Origin: Sphingobium naphthae | Lineage (GTDB): Bacteria > Pseudomonadota > Alphaproteobacteria > Sphingomonadales > Sphingomonadaceae | Reading direction: 5' to 3' | Length of the DNA: 64,000 nt | Assembly (NCBI RefSeq): GCF_020782235.1 | Contig: NZ_JAJGNO010000003.1 | Coordinates: forward strand, 363,424-427,423 | Shown here: in pieces, positions 52,593 through 62,625 of the stretch | Layout of the letters: each line of letters begins with the position of its first letter | How positions within the stretch are numbered: position 1 is the first letter of the stretch | The notes under the pieces: model-generated | Databases searched by the model: none | What the model was told of the DNA's origin: nothing | What the model saw: only the letters and a program-made list of their open reading frames with translations | Program-made: the position numbers and the translations under genes

Positions 52593-53719
52593 GCATCAGC
52601 ATTTCGAGCGCTTTCGATAGCGGCAATATTCGCGTCCTCTCCATCACCGACACAGCCGCCGGCGTCCGCGCCGAGCTGGAAATCGTCACCGATCATCAGA
52701 GCGACTTCTATCAATGGTTCCACTTCCGCCTCGCCAACGCGGCGGGGCGCGAGGTGGAACTGGCGATCGTCAACGGCGCGGGATCGGCCTATCCCGACGG
52801 CTGGCCGGGCTATGCCGCGCGCATGAGCGAAGATCGCGAGAACTGGTTTCTGGCCGATACCCGCTATGCCGACGGCACGCTGACGATCCGCCTGACGCCC
52901 GACAGCAATGCCGTCTGGATCGCCTATTTCGCGCCCTATTCGATGGAGCGCCATCATGACCTGATCGCCTGGGCCGCGGGCCAGGCGGGCGTCGTCCATC
53001 GCGAACTGGGCCTCACGCTGGACGGACAGCCGATGGACCTGCTGACGCTGGGCGACGGACCCAAGCAGGTGTGGCTCTATGCGCGCCAGCATCCCGGCGA
53101 AACGATGGCGCAATGGTGGATGGAAGGCGCGCTGGAGCGCCTGTGCGACGAGGAGGACGCGGTTGCGCGCCTGCTCCGCCAGAAGGCGACGATCCACCTC
53201 GTCCCCAACATGAACCCCGATGGCAGCCGGCGCGGCCATCTGCGCACCAATGCGGCAGGGGTGAACCTCAATCGCGAATGGCATGAGCCGAGCGCGGAGC
53301 GAAGCCCCGAAGTGCTGCTGGTGCGCAATGCGATGGACGATAGCGGCGTCGACTTCGCGATGGACGTCCATGGCGACGAAGCGATCCCCGCCGTGTTCAT
53401 CGCCGGCTTCGACGGCATTCCCTCGATCACCGAACGCCAGTCGGGGCTCTATCATCGCTATCGCGATACGCTTGCCCGGCGCACGCCCGACTTCCAGACC
53501 CGACACGGCTATCCCGTCGCCGCCGCGGGCAAGGCCAATCTGTCCATGTCGACCAACCAGCTTGCCGAGCGATTTGGTGCGGTGGCGATGACGCTGGAAA
53601 TGCCGTTCAAGGACAATGACGACCTGCCCGACGCCGATTATGGCTGGTCGCCCGCCCGGTCGATGCAACTCGCCAAGGACTGCCTCGCCGTGCTCGCCGA
53701 GATGATCGACGAGCTGTGA
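52589..53719 (+). CDS. M14-type zinc carboxypeptidase, cytosolic
   Basis: 376 aa. N-terminal beta domain (1-115), then a carboxypeptidase domain with zinc ligands His168 and Glu171 (QHPGET) and His261 (DVHGDE), substrate Arg/Asn region NMNPDG and NLNREW, and catalytic Glu337 (LEMPF). Belongs to the cytosolic carboxypeptidase (CCP/AGBL-like) subgroup that removes C-terminal residues; no signal peptide. ATGA overlap with the lipoprotein gene. Confidence 0.92.
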   Translation: MSISISSAFDSGNIRVLSITDTAAGVRAELEIVTDHQSDFYQWFHFRLANAAGREVELAIVNGAGSAYPDGWPGYAARMSEDRENWFLADTRYADGTLTIRLTPDSNAVWIAYFAPYSMERHHDLIAWAAGQAGVVHRELGLTLDGQPMDLLTLGDGPKQVWLYARQHPGETMAQWWMEGALERLCDEEDAVARLLRQKATIHLVPNMNPDGSRRGHLRTNAAGVNLNREWHEPSAERSPEVLLVRNAMDDSGVDFAMDVHGDEAIPAVFIAGFDGIPSITERQSGLYHRYRDTLARRTPDFQTRHGYPVAAAGKANLSMSTNQLAERFGAVAMTLEMPFKDNDDLPDADYGWSPARSMQLAKDCLAVLAEMIDEL

Positions 53720-53737
53720 GGCGAGGGCCCTTGCGGC

Positions 53738-54454
53738 CTAGTCGAACAGTTCGGATAGGAAGTCCGTCATCGCCTTGAAGCTCCGCCGATCGGCGGCGGG
53801 GCTGTAGGCCAGGCCCTTTTCGGGCATGTGCACCGATTCGTCGGTAAAGGCGTGGCCGGTATGGCCATAGGCGTGGATCTGCCAGTCGCAGCCGGCCTCC
53901 GTCAGTTCGCGGGCGAGGCCGACCGTCGCTTCCGGCGGCGCGATCGGGTCTTCCCAGCCATGGCAGACCAGCAGCTTCGCGCTGATCGTGGCGTTGGGGA
54001 AGGGCGGCGCGTCATAGACGCCATGGAAGCTGACGCCGCCGGCGATGTCGGCGCCGCTGCGGGCGAGGTCGAGCACGCACAATCCCCCGAAACAGAAGCC
54101 GATCGCCGCCGTCCTTGCAGGGGCGACGCCCTCCTGCTGCTTGAGCAGCCGATGCGCCGCGTTGACCCGGTCGCGCAGCAGCGCCCGGTCGTCCTTCAGG
54201 GCATTCATGTAGCGGGCCGCGTCGGGCTCCGCCCGCGTGCTGCGCTTGCCTTCGCCGAACAGGTCCACCACCAGTAAGCTATAGCCGAGCGCCGCGACCT
54301 TTTCGGCATAGGCAAAGTCAGCTTCCTTGGTGCCGAGCACATTGGGAAACAGCAAGATGCCCGGGCGCGGACCCGCGGCGGGATCGGCCACGACCATATG
54401 GTCGAACGGCTCGCCGTCGATGGCGTGGATCAACCTCTCGCGGGTGATGCTCAT
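53738..54454 (-). CDS. Dienelactone hydrolase-family protein
   Basis: 238-aa alpha/beta hydrolase with cysteine nucleophile in IGFCFGG, Asp in WEDPIAP and His in GHTGHAF. May hydrolyse a dienelactone or related ester; no aromatic-degradation genes lie nearby. ATG 54454 with AAGGAG; open frame to 54538 not conserved. Convergent with the carboxypeptidase. Confidence 0.92.
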   Translation of the reverse strand: MSITRERLIHAIDGEPFDHMVVADPAAGPRPGILLFPNVLGTKEADFAYAEKVAALGYSLLVVDLFGEGKRSTRAEPDAARYMNALKDDRALLRDRVNAAHRLLKQQEGVAPARTAAIGFCFGGLCVLDLARSGADIAGGVSFHGVYDAPPFPNATISAKLLVCHGWEDPIAPPEATVGLARELTEAGCDWQIHAYGHTGHAFTDESVHMPEKGLAYSPAADRRSFKAMTDFLSELFD

Positions 54455-54471
54455 GATCGTCTCCTTGGTTC

Positions 54472-55470
54472 TTATAGACTGCCGAATCCGGGGGCTTCGC
54501 CGCGCGCACCCGCGCGCAGCCGCTGCGGTCGCTTCCATCCGATGCGCGGGCGCTTGCGCAGCCGCAGCGTCGGCCAGTCGCCGCGGTCGCTGCGTTCGGC
54601 AAGGCGCATGCCCTGCGCGCGATAGGCGGCCAGCACGGCGTCCGCCTGGCTGTCGAGCAGGCCGGCGAGCAGGATGGTCCCGCCCTCTTCGACAAGGGCG
54701 CAGAGCGCGGGCGCCAGTTCGATCAGCGGGCCGGCCAGGATATTGGCGATCAACAGGTCATAGGGCGCGCGGCCGATGATCGCGGCATGATCCGCGCCCG
54801 CCGCCGTCACCAGCGCCAGCTGTCCCGCACCGCTGCCCAGCGCCACGCCATTGGCGCGCGCATTGTCGGCGCTGATCTCCACCGCGACCGGATCGATGTC
54901 GGACGCGATGGCATGAGCGCGCGGCCACAGATGCAGCGCGGCGAAGGCGAGCAGGCCGGTGCCGGTGCCGATGTCGGCGATGTTGCGCGCGCGCATGCCC
55001 ACGCGCCGCATGCGGTCGAGCATGGCGAGGCAGCCGGCGGTGGTTTCATGCTGGCCGGTGCCAAAGGCGCGGCTCGCCTCGATCAGCAGATTGACATGGC
55101 CGGGCGCTTGCGGATCGCTCGCCAGATTGCGGACATGAAAGCGGCCGGCGGTGACGGCCTCCAGGCCCTGCTGGCTGATCGTCACCCAATCCTCGTCGGG
55201 CAGCTGTTCGATCAGCGGCTTCACCCCGGCGGCGCTGGGCACCAGCGTCTTGAGCAGCTTGACCGCTGCCGGGCTCGGCTTACCTTCGAAATAGGCGTCG
55301 AGCTGCCATTTGTCTTCGTCGTCGGGCGCGGCCTCGCTGGTCATCAGCACCGGCGGCCGGTCCATCAGGGCGAAGGCGGCGATGTCGCCATCCAGCGCCT
55401 CGGCTTCGGCGCGCGTGCAGGGGAGCGTGACTTTCCAGCTTTGCGCGGCTGGCGCGGCGACATCGTTCAT
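54472..55470 (-). CDS. prmA: Ribosomal protein L11 methyltransferase
   Basis: 332 aa; methylates lysines and the N-terminus of L11. N-terminal substrate domain, then SAM motif DIGTGTGLLAFAA, acidic DIDPVAVEISADN and NILAGPL. Arg-rich C-terminal tail beyond the usual end. It lies 17 bp upstream of the hydrolase start on the same strand, so co-transcription is likely. Confidence 0.94.
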   Translation of the reverse strand: MNDVAAPAAQSWKVTLPCTRAEAEALDGDIAAFALMDRPPVLMTSEAAPDDEDKWQLDAYFEGKPSPAAVKLLKTLVPSAAGVKPLIEQLPDEDWVTISQQGLEAVTAGRFHVRNLASDPQAPGHVNLLIEASRAFGTGQHETTAGCLAMLDRMRRVGMRARNIADIGTGTGLLAFAALHLWPRAHAIASDIDPVAVEISADNARANGVALGSGAGQLALVTAAGADHAAIIGRAPYDLLIANILAGPLIELAPALCALVEEGGTILLAGLLDSQADAVLAAYRAQGMRLAERSDRGDWPTLRLRKRPRIGWKRPQRLRAGARGEAPGFGSL

Positions 55471-55509
55471 GCCGCCGCCCTTACTCCAGCATCGGGGGCA
55501 GGGGAAGCG

Positions 55510-56889
55510 TCAGGCGACCTGCCGGCCGAAGTCCGACGAGGCGTGGCGCAGGCCCGCCAGCTTGCCCTCGACGCTCATGAAGCCGCGTTCCAGCTGGTCG
55601 ATTTCCGACGCGACGATCTCGGTATCCTGGCGGATCGCCGAAATGGTGCTCGACATGGAGTCGGCGGCGAGCGCGGTTTCGTCCACCGCCGCGGTGATCA
55701 TGGTGACGGTCTGCGCCTGCGCGTCCATCGCATGCCGAATGCGTTCGGCGCTGGCCTGAACCTCGCCCACCGTGTCGCGGATGCGCTCGTTGGTCTCGAC
55801 CGACTGGCGGGTCGAATTCTGGATGTCGGCGATCTTGCCGGCGATCTCGTCGGTGGCGCGCGCGGTCTGGTTGGCGAGGCTCTTGACCTCCTGCGCCACC
55901 ACCGCGAAGCCGCGCCCGGCGTCGCCCGCCCGTGCTGCCTCGATCGTGGCGTTGAGCGCCAGCAGGTTGGTCTGGCCGGCGATGTCGCGGATCAGGCCCA
56001 GGATCGATTCGATCGACTTGGCATGTTCGGACAAGGTGGCGGACATGCTGACCGCGTCGCCGGACTGCTGCGCGGCGCGCTGGGCGACGTCGGCCGCCCC
56101 TTCGACCTCGGTGCGGGCGTCCTCGATCGCGCGGATGAGGCCGGCCGATGTGCGCGCGGCTTCCCGCATCGCGAGCGCCGACTGCTCGGCTGCGGCGGCG
56201 ACTTCCGACGCCTTGCCCAGCATGCCGCGGGTCGCGGCCGACGCGTCCTTGGCCTGTTCGCGCAGCGATTCGCCCAGCTTGGTCGCGCCGTCAATCTCGC
56301 CCATGATGCGCTGTTCGAACAACAGGCCGTAGCGCTGGCGCTCGGAGCGCTGGGCTTCGGCCTGGTCATTGGCGAGGACATTGCTCATCAGGCCCGAATC
56401 GAGCATCGCGATCTGCAACATGGTCCGTTGCAGCCGGCGCGCGCGCGCCTCGTCATCGGCGCAGCGTTCCCAGATCAGGTCCATGATGGTTTCATTGGCG
56501 GCCGCGACGGCGGTCAGCACCGCGCGGACCGACACGTCATGCTTGCGCGCGTGGCGCACGCAATTGGCCGCTGATTGCGCCCAGTTGCCTTCCTGGAAAT
56601 GGAGCAGCTTCTGTTCGATATAGGTGTAGGTTTCGGTGCGGATGCGATCGACCACCGCCGCGCTCAGCCGCTTTTCCAAGCCGGTGTCGCGCATATAGGA
56701 TGTGAAGAAGGCTTCGGCGACCGTGCCGATGTCCGCTTCGATCAGCAGGCCGATTTCGCGGGCGTCGCGCCCCACGGCGCCGCTGGCGTCAATTTCCGCC
56801 ACGAGTTCGGGATTGAGGGTGGCGGTGGAAACGAAGGACGGCATGGATGACAGGCCCCTGCTGGTCATATGTGCTTTGAACGGGTTCAT
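55510..56889 (-). CDS. Soluble methyl-accepting chemotaxis protein, globin-sensor-like
   Basis: 459 aa with no transmembrane segment. The N-terminal 190 residues are helical and have the length and layout of a protoglobin sensor, including a conserved-position His ([15 protein letters not shown]), but with poor matches to the usual haem-pocket residues. The C-terminal half is a full MCP signalling domain with the hairpin tip ([40 protein letters not shown], in part 295-330). Start uncertain: 56889, 56868 or 56844 (the last has AGGGG nearby). Signals to CheA; the ligand may be oxygen. Confidence 0.85.
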   Translation of the reverse strand: MNPFKAHMTSRGLSSMPSFVSTATLNPELVAEIDASGAVGRDAREIGLLIEADIGTVAEAFFTSYMRDTGLEKRLSAAVVDRIRTETYTYIEQKLLHFQEGNWAQSAANCVRHARKHDVSVRAVLTAVAAANETIMDLIWERCADDEARARRLQRTMLQIAMLDSGLMSNVLANDQAEAQRSERQRYGLLFEQRIMGEIDGATKLGESLREQAKDASAATRGMLGKASEVAAAAEQSALAMREAARTSAGLIRAIEDARTEVEGAADVAQRAAQQSGDAVSMSATLSEHAKSIESILGLIRDIAGQTNLLALNATIEAARAGDAGRGFAVVAQEVKSLANQTARATDEIAGKIADIQNSTRQSVETNERIRDTVGEVQASAERIRHAMDAQAQTVTMITAAVDETALAADSMSSTISAIRQDTEIVASEIDQLERGFMSVEGKLAGLRHASSDFGRQVA

Positions 56890-57030
56890 CCTAGCGGCCT
56901 TTGGTTAATCACTTCTTATGATTGGCGGTCGCGCGCACAAGTCTTTCGCGCCGCTCCGCTGCTTGCCCTCTTCGCGCTTCGCTCCTAAGGGGACGGGACT
57001 CGAGCACAAGCATCAGGGACAAGGGTAGAC

Positions 57031-57429
57031 ATGGCGCGAACCACCAGCCGGCCGCTCTCGCCGCATTTGACGATCTGGAAATGGGGCCCGCACATGGCCG
57101 TTTCCATCATGCACCGCGTGACGGGCAATGGCCTGGCCACCGTCGGCGCGCTGGGCCTGGTCTGGTGGCTGATGGCGGCCGCGATCGGCCCCGAAGCCTA
57201 TGCGACCTTCGTCCGCTGCGCGACATCGCCGATCGGCTATCTGGTGATGGTCGGGTTGAGCTGGTTCTTCTTTCAGCATCTCTGCTCGGGCCTGCGTCAC
57301 TTCGTGCTCGACATGGGGGCGGGGTATGAGCTGCGGACCAACAAGAGCTGGTCGATCGCGACCTTCATCATGTCGGCGCTGCTGACCATCCTGTTCTGGT
57401 CCTACATCTTTTTCGGAAAGGCGTTCTGA
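57031..57429 (+). CDS. sdhC: Succinate dehydrogenase cytochrome b556 subunit
   Basis: 132 aa, three membrane helices, with SIMHRVTGNGLA near the quinone site and the haem-ligand His in HLCSGLRHFVLD. ATG 57031 has AAGGG upstream. First gene of sdhCDA; it overlaps sdhD by one base. Confidence 0.96.
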   Translation: MARTTSRPLSPHLTIWKWGPHMAVSIMHRVTGNGLATVGALGLVWWLMAAAIGPEAYATFVRCATSPIGYLVMVGLSWFFFQHLCSGLRHFVLDMGAGYELRTNKSWSIATFIMSALLTILFWSYIFFGKAF

Positions 57430-57818
57430 TGGGCACCGGAACTGGTATCGGCCGCGTCCGCGGCCTTGGCTCGGCCAAGCATGGCGCGCACCACTGGCTG
57501 GCGCAGCGCTACACCGCCGTCGGCAATCTGCTGCTGGTGCTGTGGCTGCTGTTCAGCCTGATCAGCCTGCCGGGGCTGGACTATGAAAGCGTCGTCGGCT
57601 GGATCGCCAACCCGCTGGTCGCGGTGCCGATGATGCTGATGCTGGTCAGCATCTTCTATCACCTGCGCCTTGGCATGCAGGTCATGCTGGAAGATTATGT
57701 CCATGATAAGGGCCTCAGCTTCCTTTCCGTCCTGCTGCTCAACTTCTATGCCATTGGCGGCGCGGCCGCCGGCATCTTCGCGATCGCCAAGATCGCCTTC
57801 ACGGGGGCTGCCGACTAA
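57429..57818 (+). CDS. sdhD: Succinate dehydrogenase hydrophobic anchor subunit
   Basis: 129 aa, three membrane helices, haem-side [14 protein letters not shown]. Anchors complex II with SdhC. One-base overlaps with both sdhC and sdhA. Confidence 0.95.
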   Translation: MGTGTGIGRVRGLGSAKHGAHHWLAQRYTAVGNLLLVLWLLFSLISLPGLDYESVVGWIANPLVAVPMMLMLVSIFYHLRLGMQVMLEDYVHDKGLSFLSVLLLNFYAIGGAAAGIFAIAKIAFTGAAD

Positions 57819-59620
57819 TGACCGAAGCCTATAAGATCATCGACCACAGCTATGACACCGTCGTGGTCGGCGCGGGCGGTTCGGGCCTGCGCGCCACCAT
57901 GGGCAGCGCCGAAGCGGGCCTGAAGACCGCCTGCATCACCAAGCTGTTCCCGACCCGCAGCCACACCGTGGCGGCGCAGGGCGGCATCGCCGCGAGCCTG
58001 GGCAACAATTCGCCCGACCACTGGACCTGGCACATGTACGACACCGTCAAGGGGTCGGACTGGCTGGGCGACCAGGACGCGATCGAATATATGGTGCGCG
58101 AAGCGCCCGCGGCCGTCATCGAGCTGGAACATGCCGGCGTGCCGTTCAGCCGCAACGAGAATGGGACGATCTACCAGCGTCCCTTTGGCGGCCATATGCA
58201 GAATATGGGCGAAGGCCCGCCGGTGCAGCGCACCTGCGCCGCGGCCGACCGCACCGGTCACGCCATGCTGCACGCGCTGTATCAGCAGTCGCTGAAGTAC
58301 GATGCGGACTTCTACATCGAATATTTCGCCATCGACCTGATCATGGAAAATGGCGAATGCCGCGGCGTCATCGCCATCTGCATGGAGGATGGCAGCATCC
58401 ACCGCTTCCGCAGCCATGCCGTGGTGCTGGCGACGGGCGGTTATGGCCGCGCCTATTTCTCGGCGACGTCGGCGCATAGCTGCACCGGCGACGGCGGCGG
58501 CATGGTGCTGCGCGCGGGGCTGCCGCTGCAGGACCTGGAGTTCGTGCAGTTCCACCCGACCGGCATCTATGGCGCGGGCGTGCTCATCACCGAAGGCGCG
58601 CGCGGCGAGGGCGGCTACCTCACCAACAGCGAAGGCGAGCGCTTCATGGAGCGCTATGCCCCGTCGGCCAAGGACCTGGCGAGCCGCGACGTCGTGTCGC
58701 GCTCCATGGCGATGGAAATGCGCGAAGGGCGCGGCGTTGGTCCCAACAAGGACCATATCTTCCTGCACCTCGACCATATCGATCCCAAGGTGCTGGCCGA
58801 GCGGCTGCCCGGCATCACCGAAAGCGGCAAGATCTTCGCGGGCGTCGACCTGACGCGCCAGCCGCTGCCGGTCACGCCGACGGTCCATTATAATATGGGC
58901 GGCATTCCCTGTAATTATCATGGCCAGGTGGTGACCAAGGTCGGCGACGATCCCGAGGTCGTGGTGCCCGGCCTTTATGCGGTCGGCGAAGCGGCCTGCG
59001 TGTCGGTCCATGGCGCGAACCGCCTGGGCTCCAACAGCCTGATCGACCTTGTCGTGTTCGGCCGCGCCACCGGCCTGCACCTCAAGGAGACGCTGAAGCC
59101 CAACGCGCCGCACAAGCCGCTGCCCAAGGATGCGGCCGACCTGGCGCTGGGCCGCCTCGACAAGTATCGCAACGCCAAGGGCGGATCGCCCACGGCGGCG
59201 ATCCGGCTCGAAATGCAGCACACCATGCAGAAGCATGCCGCCGTGTTCCGCGACAGCGAGTTGCTGGCCGAGGGCGTCACCAAGATGGAACAGGTCAACA
59301 AGCGGATGGAGGACGTGTCCGTCGCCGACCGCTCGCTGATCTGGAACACCGACCTCATCGAGACGCTGGAGCTGGACAATCTGATGGCGTCGGCGGTCTG
59401 CACCATGGTCAGCGCCGAAAACCGCAAGGAAAGCCGCGGCGCGCATGCGCATGAGGATTTCCCCAATCGCGATGACGAAAACTGGATGAAGCACACCATC
59501 AGCTGGTTCGACGGCTGGGGCGGCGCGGGCGGCAAGGTGACGCTCGATTATCGTCCGGTCCACGACTATACGCTGACCGACGAGGCGGATTATATCAAGC
59601 CCAAGGCGCGCGTGTACTGA
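57818..59620 (+). CDS. sdhA: Succinate dehydrogenase flavoprotein subunit
   Basis: 600 aa. FAD-binding [14 protein letters not shown], covalent-FAD His in SHTVAAQGG, active-site HPTGI and RGEGG with the later HYNMGGIP. Oxidises succinate to fumarate. The iron-sulfur subunit gene is not downstream; it is at 25.3 kb. A terminator follows immediately. Confidence 0.98.
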   Translation: MTEAYKIIDHSYDTVVVGAGGSGLRATMGSAEAGLKTACITKLFPTRSHTVAAQGGIAASLGNNSPDHWTWHMYDTVKGSDWLGDQDAIEYMVREAPAAVIELEHAGVPFSRNENGTIYQRPFGGHMQNMGEGPPVQRTCAAADRTGHAMLHALYQQSLKYDADFYIEYFAIDLIMENGECRGVIAICMEDGSIHRFRSHAVVLATGGYGRAYFSATSAHSCTGDGGGMVLRAGLPLQDLEFVQFHPTGIYGAGVLITEGARGEGGYLTNSEGERFMERYAPSAKDLASRDVVSRSMAMEMREGRGVGPNKDHIFLHLDHIDPKVLAERLPGITESGKIFAGVDLTRQPLPVTPTVHYNMGGIPCNYHGQVVTKVGDDPEVVVPGLYAVGEAACVSVHGANRLGSNSLIDLVVFGRATGLHLKETLKPNAPHKPLPKDAADLALGRLDKYRNAKGGSPTAAIRLEMQHTMQKHAAVFRDSELLAEGVTKMEQVNKRMEDVSVADRSLIWNTDLIETLELDNLMASAVCTMVSAENRKESRGAHAHEDFPNRDDENWMKHTISWFDGWGGAGGKVTLDYRPVHDYTLTDEADYIKPKARVY

Positions 59621-59649
59621 TCGCGCCGCCAGGCGTCGGAAGAGCAAGG

Positions 59650-59676
59650 GGGCGGGCCGCAGGGTCCGCCCTTTTT
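59650..59676 (+). terminator. Rho-independent terminator after sdhA
   Basis: GGGCGG plus inner pairs (59650-59658) with CCGCCC (59666-59671), followed by TTTTT. It closes sdhCDA, confirming that sdhB is not part of this unit. Confidence 0.85.
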
Positions 59677-59751
59677 CGTTGGCGCAAACGGTGTGATGGG
59701 GCGCAGCGAAGTTCACAGTGTCGTCGGGCTTTTTCGGCCCGAAGCGACCGG

Positions 59752-59803
59752 AACGCGCCCGCGACGCGACAACGACGCGACCGGGACGCGACAGCAACGC
59801 GAC
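59752..59803. repeat. Tandem 11-bp repeat
   Basis: GACGCGAC starts at 59763, 59774 and 59785, with AACGCGAC at 59796 and a degenerate copy at 59752, giving five units at a strict 11-bp period. It lies in the 365-bp gap between sdhA and the HxlR gene, which otherwise holds a 10-G run (59951-59960) and no gene. Confidence 0.75.
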
Positions 59804-59985
59804 ACCGGCCTCGGCCCGTTGCAGGGCGTCGGAGCGGGCCGAAAGGTTCGGGAGGCACGAGGCGGAAGCACCGGCATGATAGATCATGCTTCGCTGCAAT
59901 AGGACAGCGATATTGGGCGGCGGCAGGCGGAGCGACATCGCGATCTGCGCGGGGGGGGGGCGGTCCCCGCCAAGGGGCGGTCCGC

Positions 59986-60375
59986 TTAGCCGCTTCTTCG
60001 CCGGGATGAGGCGCGCGGGCGCAACGCGTCGAGCGCATCGGCATTGTCCCGGCCCCATGCATAAATCTGTTCGACCAGGTCGACGAAGCGATAGCCGAGC
60101 GGCGTCAGCCTGTAGCGGACGGCGGGGGGCACGACGCTTTCGGCCTGCCGATCGATGAGGCCGCTATGCTCCATCTCGCGGAGCGTCTGCACCAGCATCT
60201 TCTTGGACAGGCCCGGCAGGCTGCGGTGCAGCACGCCGGTGCGCGCCTGGCCGCCATGCACGCTGTGCAGCGTGTGCAGGATCATGCTGGTCCACTTGGT
60301 CGCGAAAATCTCCAGCACGCGGCGCGGCGCGCAATCCTCATGGCCTTCCCGATCGTCGCTGACAGGCTGCATCAT
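59986..60375 (-). CDS. HxlR-family transcriptional regulator
   Basis: 129 aa; winged-helix HxlR fold with the family N-terminal Cys (EDCAPRRVLEIFATKWTSMIL, in part residues 13-32), which in HypR/QorR-type members senses electrophiles or disulfide stress. ATG 60375 behind AAGG; the open frame runs to 60507 but overlaps the divergent gene's leader. Divergent from the reductase below, its probable target. Confidence 0.9.
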   Translation of the reverse strand: MMQPVSDDREGHEDCAPRRVLEIFATKWTSMILHTLHSVHGGQARTGVLHRSLPGLSKKMLVQTLREMEHSGLIDRQAESVVPPAVRYRLTPLGYRFVDLVEQIYAWGRDNADALDALRPRASSRRRSG

Positions 60376-60473
60376 GGTCACCTTATGGTTCCTACGTCCC
60401 AATATGGTGCCGTCTAGCGCGGCCATTTGGCTCTGCCTAGATGAGGCGCGAACAGGCAAGCAGGAGATCACGC

Positions 60474-61537
60474 ATGACGCAACGCGCACTGTTGGCGCTA
60501 CAGGCATTCAGGGACAGGCGGTCGGGCGCCGGCTGGCGGACGAAGGCTGGGAGGTGTTCGGGCTGGCGCGCAGGCCCGGCGAGCAGCCCGGCGTGACCCC
60601 GGTCGCGGCCGACCTTCTCGATCCCGAGAGCCTGGCCGGCGCGCTCAAGGACGTCGCGCCGACGCATGTCTTCCTCACCACATGGCTGCGCATGCAGAGC
60701 GAGGCCGAGAATATCCGCGTCAATGCCGCGATGCTGCGCAATCTCTTTGCCGCCCTGCGCCCCGCCCGGTCGGTGCGGCATGTCGCGCTGGTGACCGGCC
60801 TCAAACATTATCTGGGGCCGTTCGAGGCCTATGGCAAAGGCGACCTGCCCAAGACGCCGTTCCGGGAGGATCAGGGGCGGCTGGACGTCGACAATTTCTA
60901 TTATGCGCAGGAGGACGAACTGTTCGCGGCGGCCGATCAGGACGGCTTCACCTGGAGCATCCACCGCCCGCACACGGTGATCGGCGAGGCGATCGGCAAT
61001 GCGATGAACATGGGGCAGACTTTGGCCGTCTATGCCACCATCTGCCGCGAGACCGGCCGTCCGTTCCGTTTCCCGGGGTCGCAGGCGCAATGGGATTCGC
61101 TGACCGACATGACCGACGCGCGCCAACTGGCCGCGCAGGTGCTGTGGGCCGCCACCAGCCCCGAGGCGCGCAACGAGGATTTCAACATCGTCAATGGGGA
61201 CGTGTTCCGCTGGAGCTGGCTGTGGTTCCGGCTGGCGCAATGGTTCGGGATCGAAGCGGAAGCGTTCGACGGCATCGAGCGCCCGCTGGAAGAGCAGATG
61301 GCGGGAGATGCAGCCATCTGGGCGGAGATCGCCGAGCGCCATGACCTGGCCGAGCGCGACCTGGCGCGGCTGGCATCGCCCTGGCACAGCGATGCCGATC
61401 TGGGCCGCCCGATCGAAGTGGTGACGGACATGTCGAAGAGCCGCAGGATGGGCTTTACCGGCTATGTCGCCACGGACGACGCCTTTTTCGACCTGTTCGA
61501 ACGGCTGCGCGCGGCGCGGATCATTCCCGCTTATTGA
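60474..61537 (+). pseudogene. SDR-family reductase with 5' frameshift (PRISE/VEP1-like)
   Basis: From about 60488 the frame encodes a complete 350-aa short-chain-like NAD(P) reductase: VGATGIQGQAVGRRL Rossmann loop, RRPGEQ, WSIHRPHTVIGEA and NxxY-type active-site region, like progesterone 5-beta-reductase/iridoid synthase relatives. But the only good start, ATG 60474 with GGAGA at 60463-60467, is in a different frame, and its reading (MTQRALL...) leaves the fold. Restoring one G near 60491 (CTG-GTT-GGC) joins MTQRAL to VGATG. So either a true frameshift or a sequencing error. No alternative start is open just before the Rossmann motif. Confidence 0.75.
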
Positions 61538-61546
61538 CCTGGAGGG

Positions 61547-61572
61547 GCCGGCGCGACCGATCCGGCGCCGGC
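61547..61572. terminator. GC hairpin between convergent genes
   Basis: GCCGGCGC (61547-61554) pairs with GCGCCGGC (61565-61572), 10-nt loop, no T-run. Between the convergent reductase and the vgr-like fragment. Confidence 0.4.
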
Positions 61573-61594
61573 TCGCTCAGCCGATGCTCACCCT

Positions 61595-61846
61595 TCAGCG
61601 CGCGAACGGCAGCAGCGCCTCATAGACGTCCCGGCCCGGCTTGCCGTCGACGGCGCGGCCGTGGCGCAGGTAGAAGGCGTGCTTCACGATTTCCGCCTGC
61701 TGTTCGATACCGTAGCGGGCGAAGGGCTTGCCGGGGATGATGGCATAGCCATAGCGGCAGAAGGGGTGGCGCATCAGCGGCAGCCACCATTTGCCCGATC
61801 GTTGCGCCTGCCAGACATGCGTTGTATAGCCTAAAGTAGCGCACAT
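61595..61846 (-). pseudogene. Truncated duplicate of the vgr-related gene
   Basis: From HVWQ (codon at 61819) to the end this frame mirrors the C-terminal half of the next gene: RHPFCRYGYAIIPGK versus RHPFCRYSYSIKPGW, and RYGIEQQAEIVKHAFYLRHG versus RYGIEQQAEIVRHTFLLRHG. The N-terminal half, including the HELVH motif, is missing, and the break falls just after that motif. A start at 61846 (MCATLGYT) is possible but unlikely to give a functional protein. Confidence 0.75.
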
Positions 61847-61863
61847 ACCCGAAAACCGCAGTT

Positions 61864-62346
61864 TTATGCGGGTTTGAAGGGTAAAATGGTTTCGAGCGTT
61901 GCGAGCGGCGGCGCGCCGGGAACGACGACGCCGTGACGCAATAGGAAAGTGTGTCGAACGATTTCCGCCTGCTGCTCGATACCGTAGCGATCGAGCGTCC
62001 AGCCCGGTTTGATGCTGTAGCTGTAGCGGCAGAAGGGATGCCGGCGCAGGATCAGGTTCATGCCGCGCTGGTGTTGCCAGACGTGGACCAGTTCGTGGAT
62101 CAGGAGCCCCTGCCGACCAAGCGTGGCGGCACCGAAGCAGCCGCAATATCCTCCGCCTGCCGGGTGAAAATGGATAGAACCCTGCGGAGCCATCGTGACG
62201 TGTCGCGGCTGGAAAAAGGCCCACTTGCGGTTGACGATACGAACCGCGTCATAGTCGAGCGCATTGCCGAACACGCTACGTGCTAACGTTCGTTCGGCAT
62301 CGGACAGCGGGCGTTCGTCGGACGACGTTTTTCGTCGGTAAAGCAT
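61864..62346 (-). CDS. vgr-related protein with HExxH motif
   Basis: 160 aa from ATG 62346 (open to a GTG at 62463 for 199 aa; neither has a well-placed ribosome site). RPLSDAERTLARSVFGNALDYDAV start, SIHFHPAGGGYCGCF, then HELVHVWQHQ, an HExxH zinc-protease-like motif, and the RYGIEQQAEIVRHTF helix. The family is called vgr-related in sphingomonads; function unknown. A tandem, truncated copy lies directly downstream. Confidence 0.7.
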   Translation of the reverse strand: MLYRRKTSSDERPLSDAERTLARSVFGNALDYDAVRIVNRKWAFFQPRHVTMAPQGSIHFHPAGGGYCGCFGAATLGRQGLLIHELVHVWQHQRGMNLILRRHPFCRYSYSIKPGWTLDRYGIEQQAEIVRHTFLLRHGVVVPGAPPLATLETILPFKPA

Positions 62347-62625
62347 CCTCCGAACATAGGCAGGCAGAGACAACGGAAAAGGAAAACCGCAGGCCCTCAA
62401 GTCGATTTGATCGAAAATGATGGTTAACACACTCTTTCTGCTTGCCTTTAGGTTCAACGCCACGTAAAGGCCCGCTCACCAACGAGCCGAAGCGGTCACG
62501 CCGCACACCTTGCTCGTCGGCAGATCGACCCCGCGAATACGCACAAGCCAGCGCAGGATAACTGCGTCTGGAGCGCATCGCGTCCCCTAATGGCTTGGGT
62601 CGGGCTGACGACAAAAAGGTGTTTT

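Noticed and set aside
59752..59803. CRISPR array
   Set aside because: Repeat unit is 11 bp with no spacers and no cas genes.
57815..60058. A 747-codon reverse-strand open frame
   Set aside because: Antisense of sdhA running through its terminator and the repeat region.
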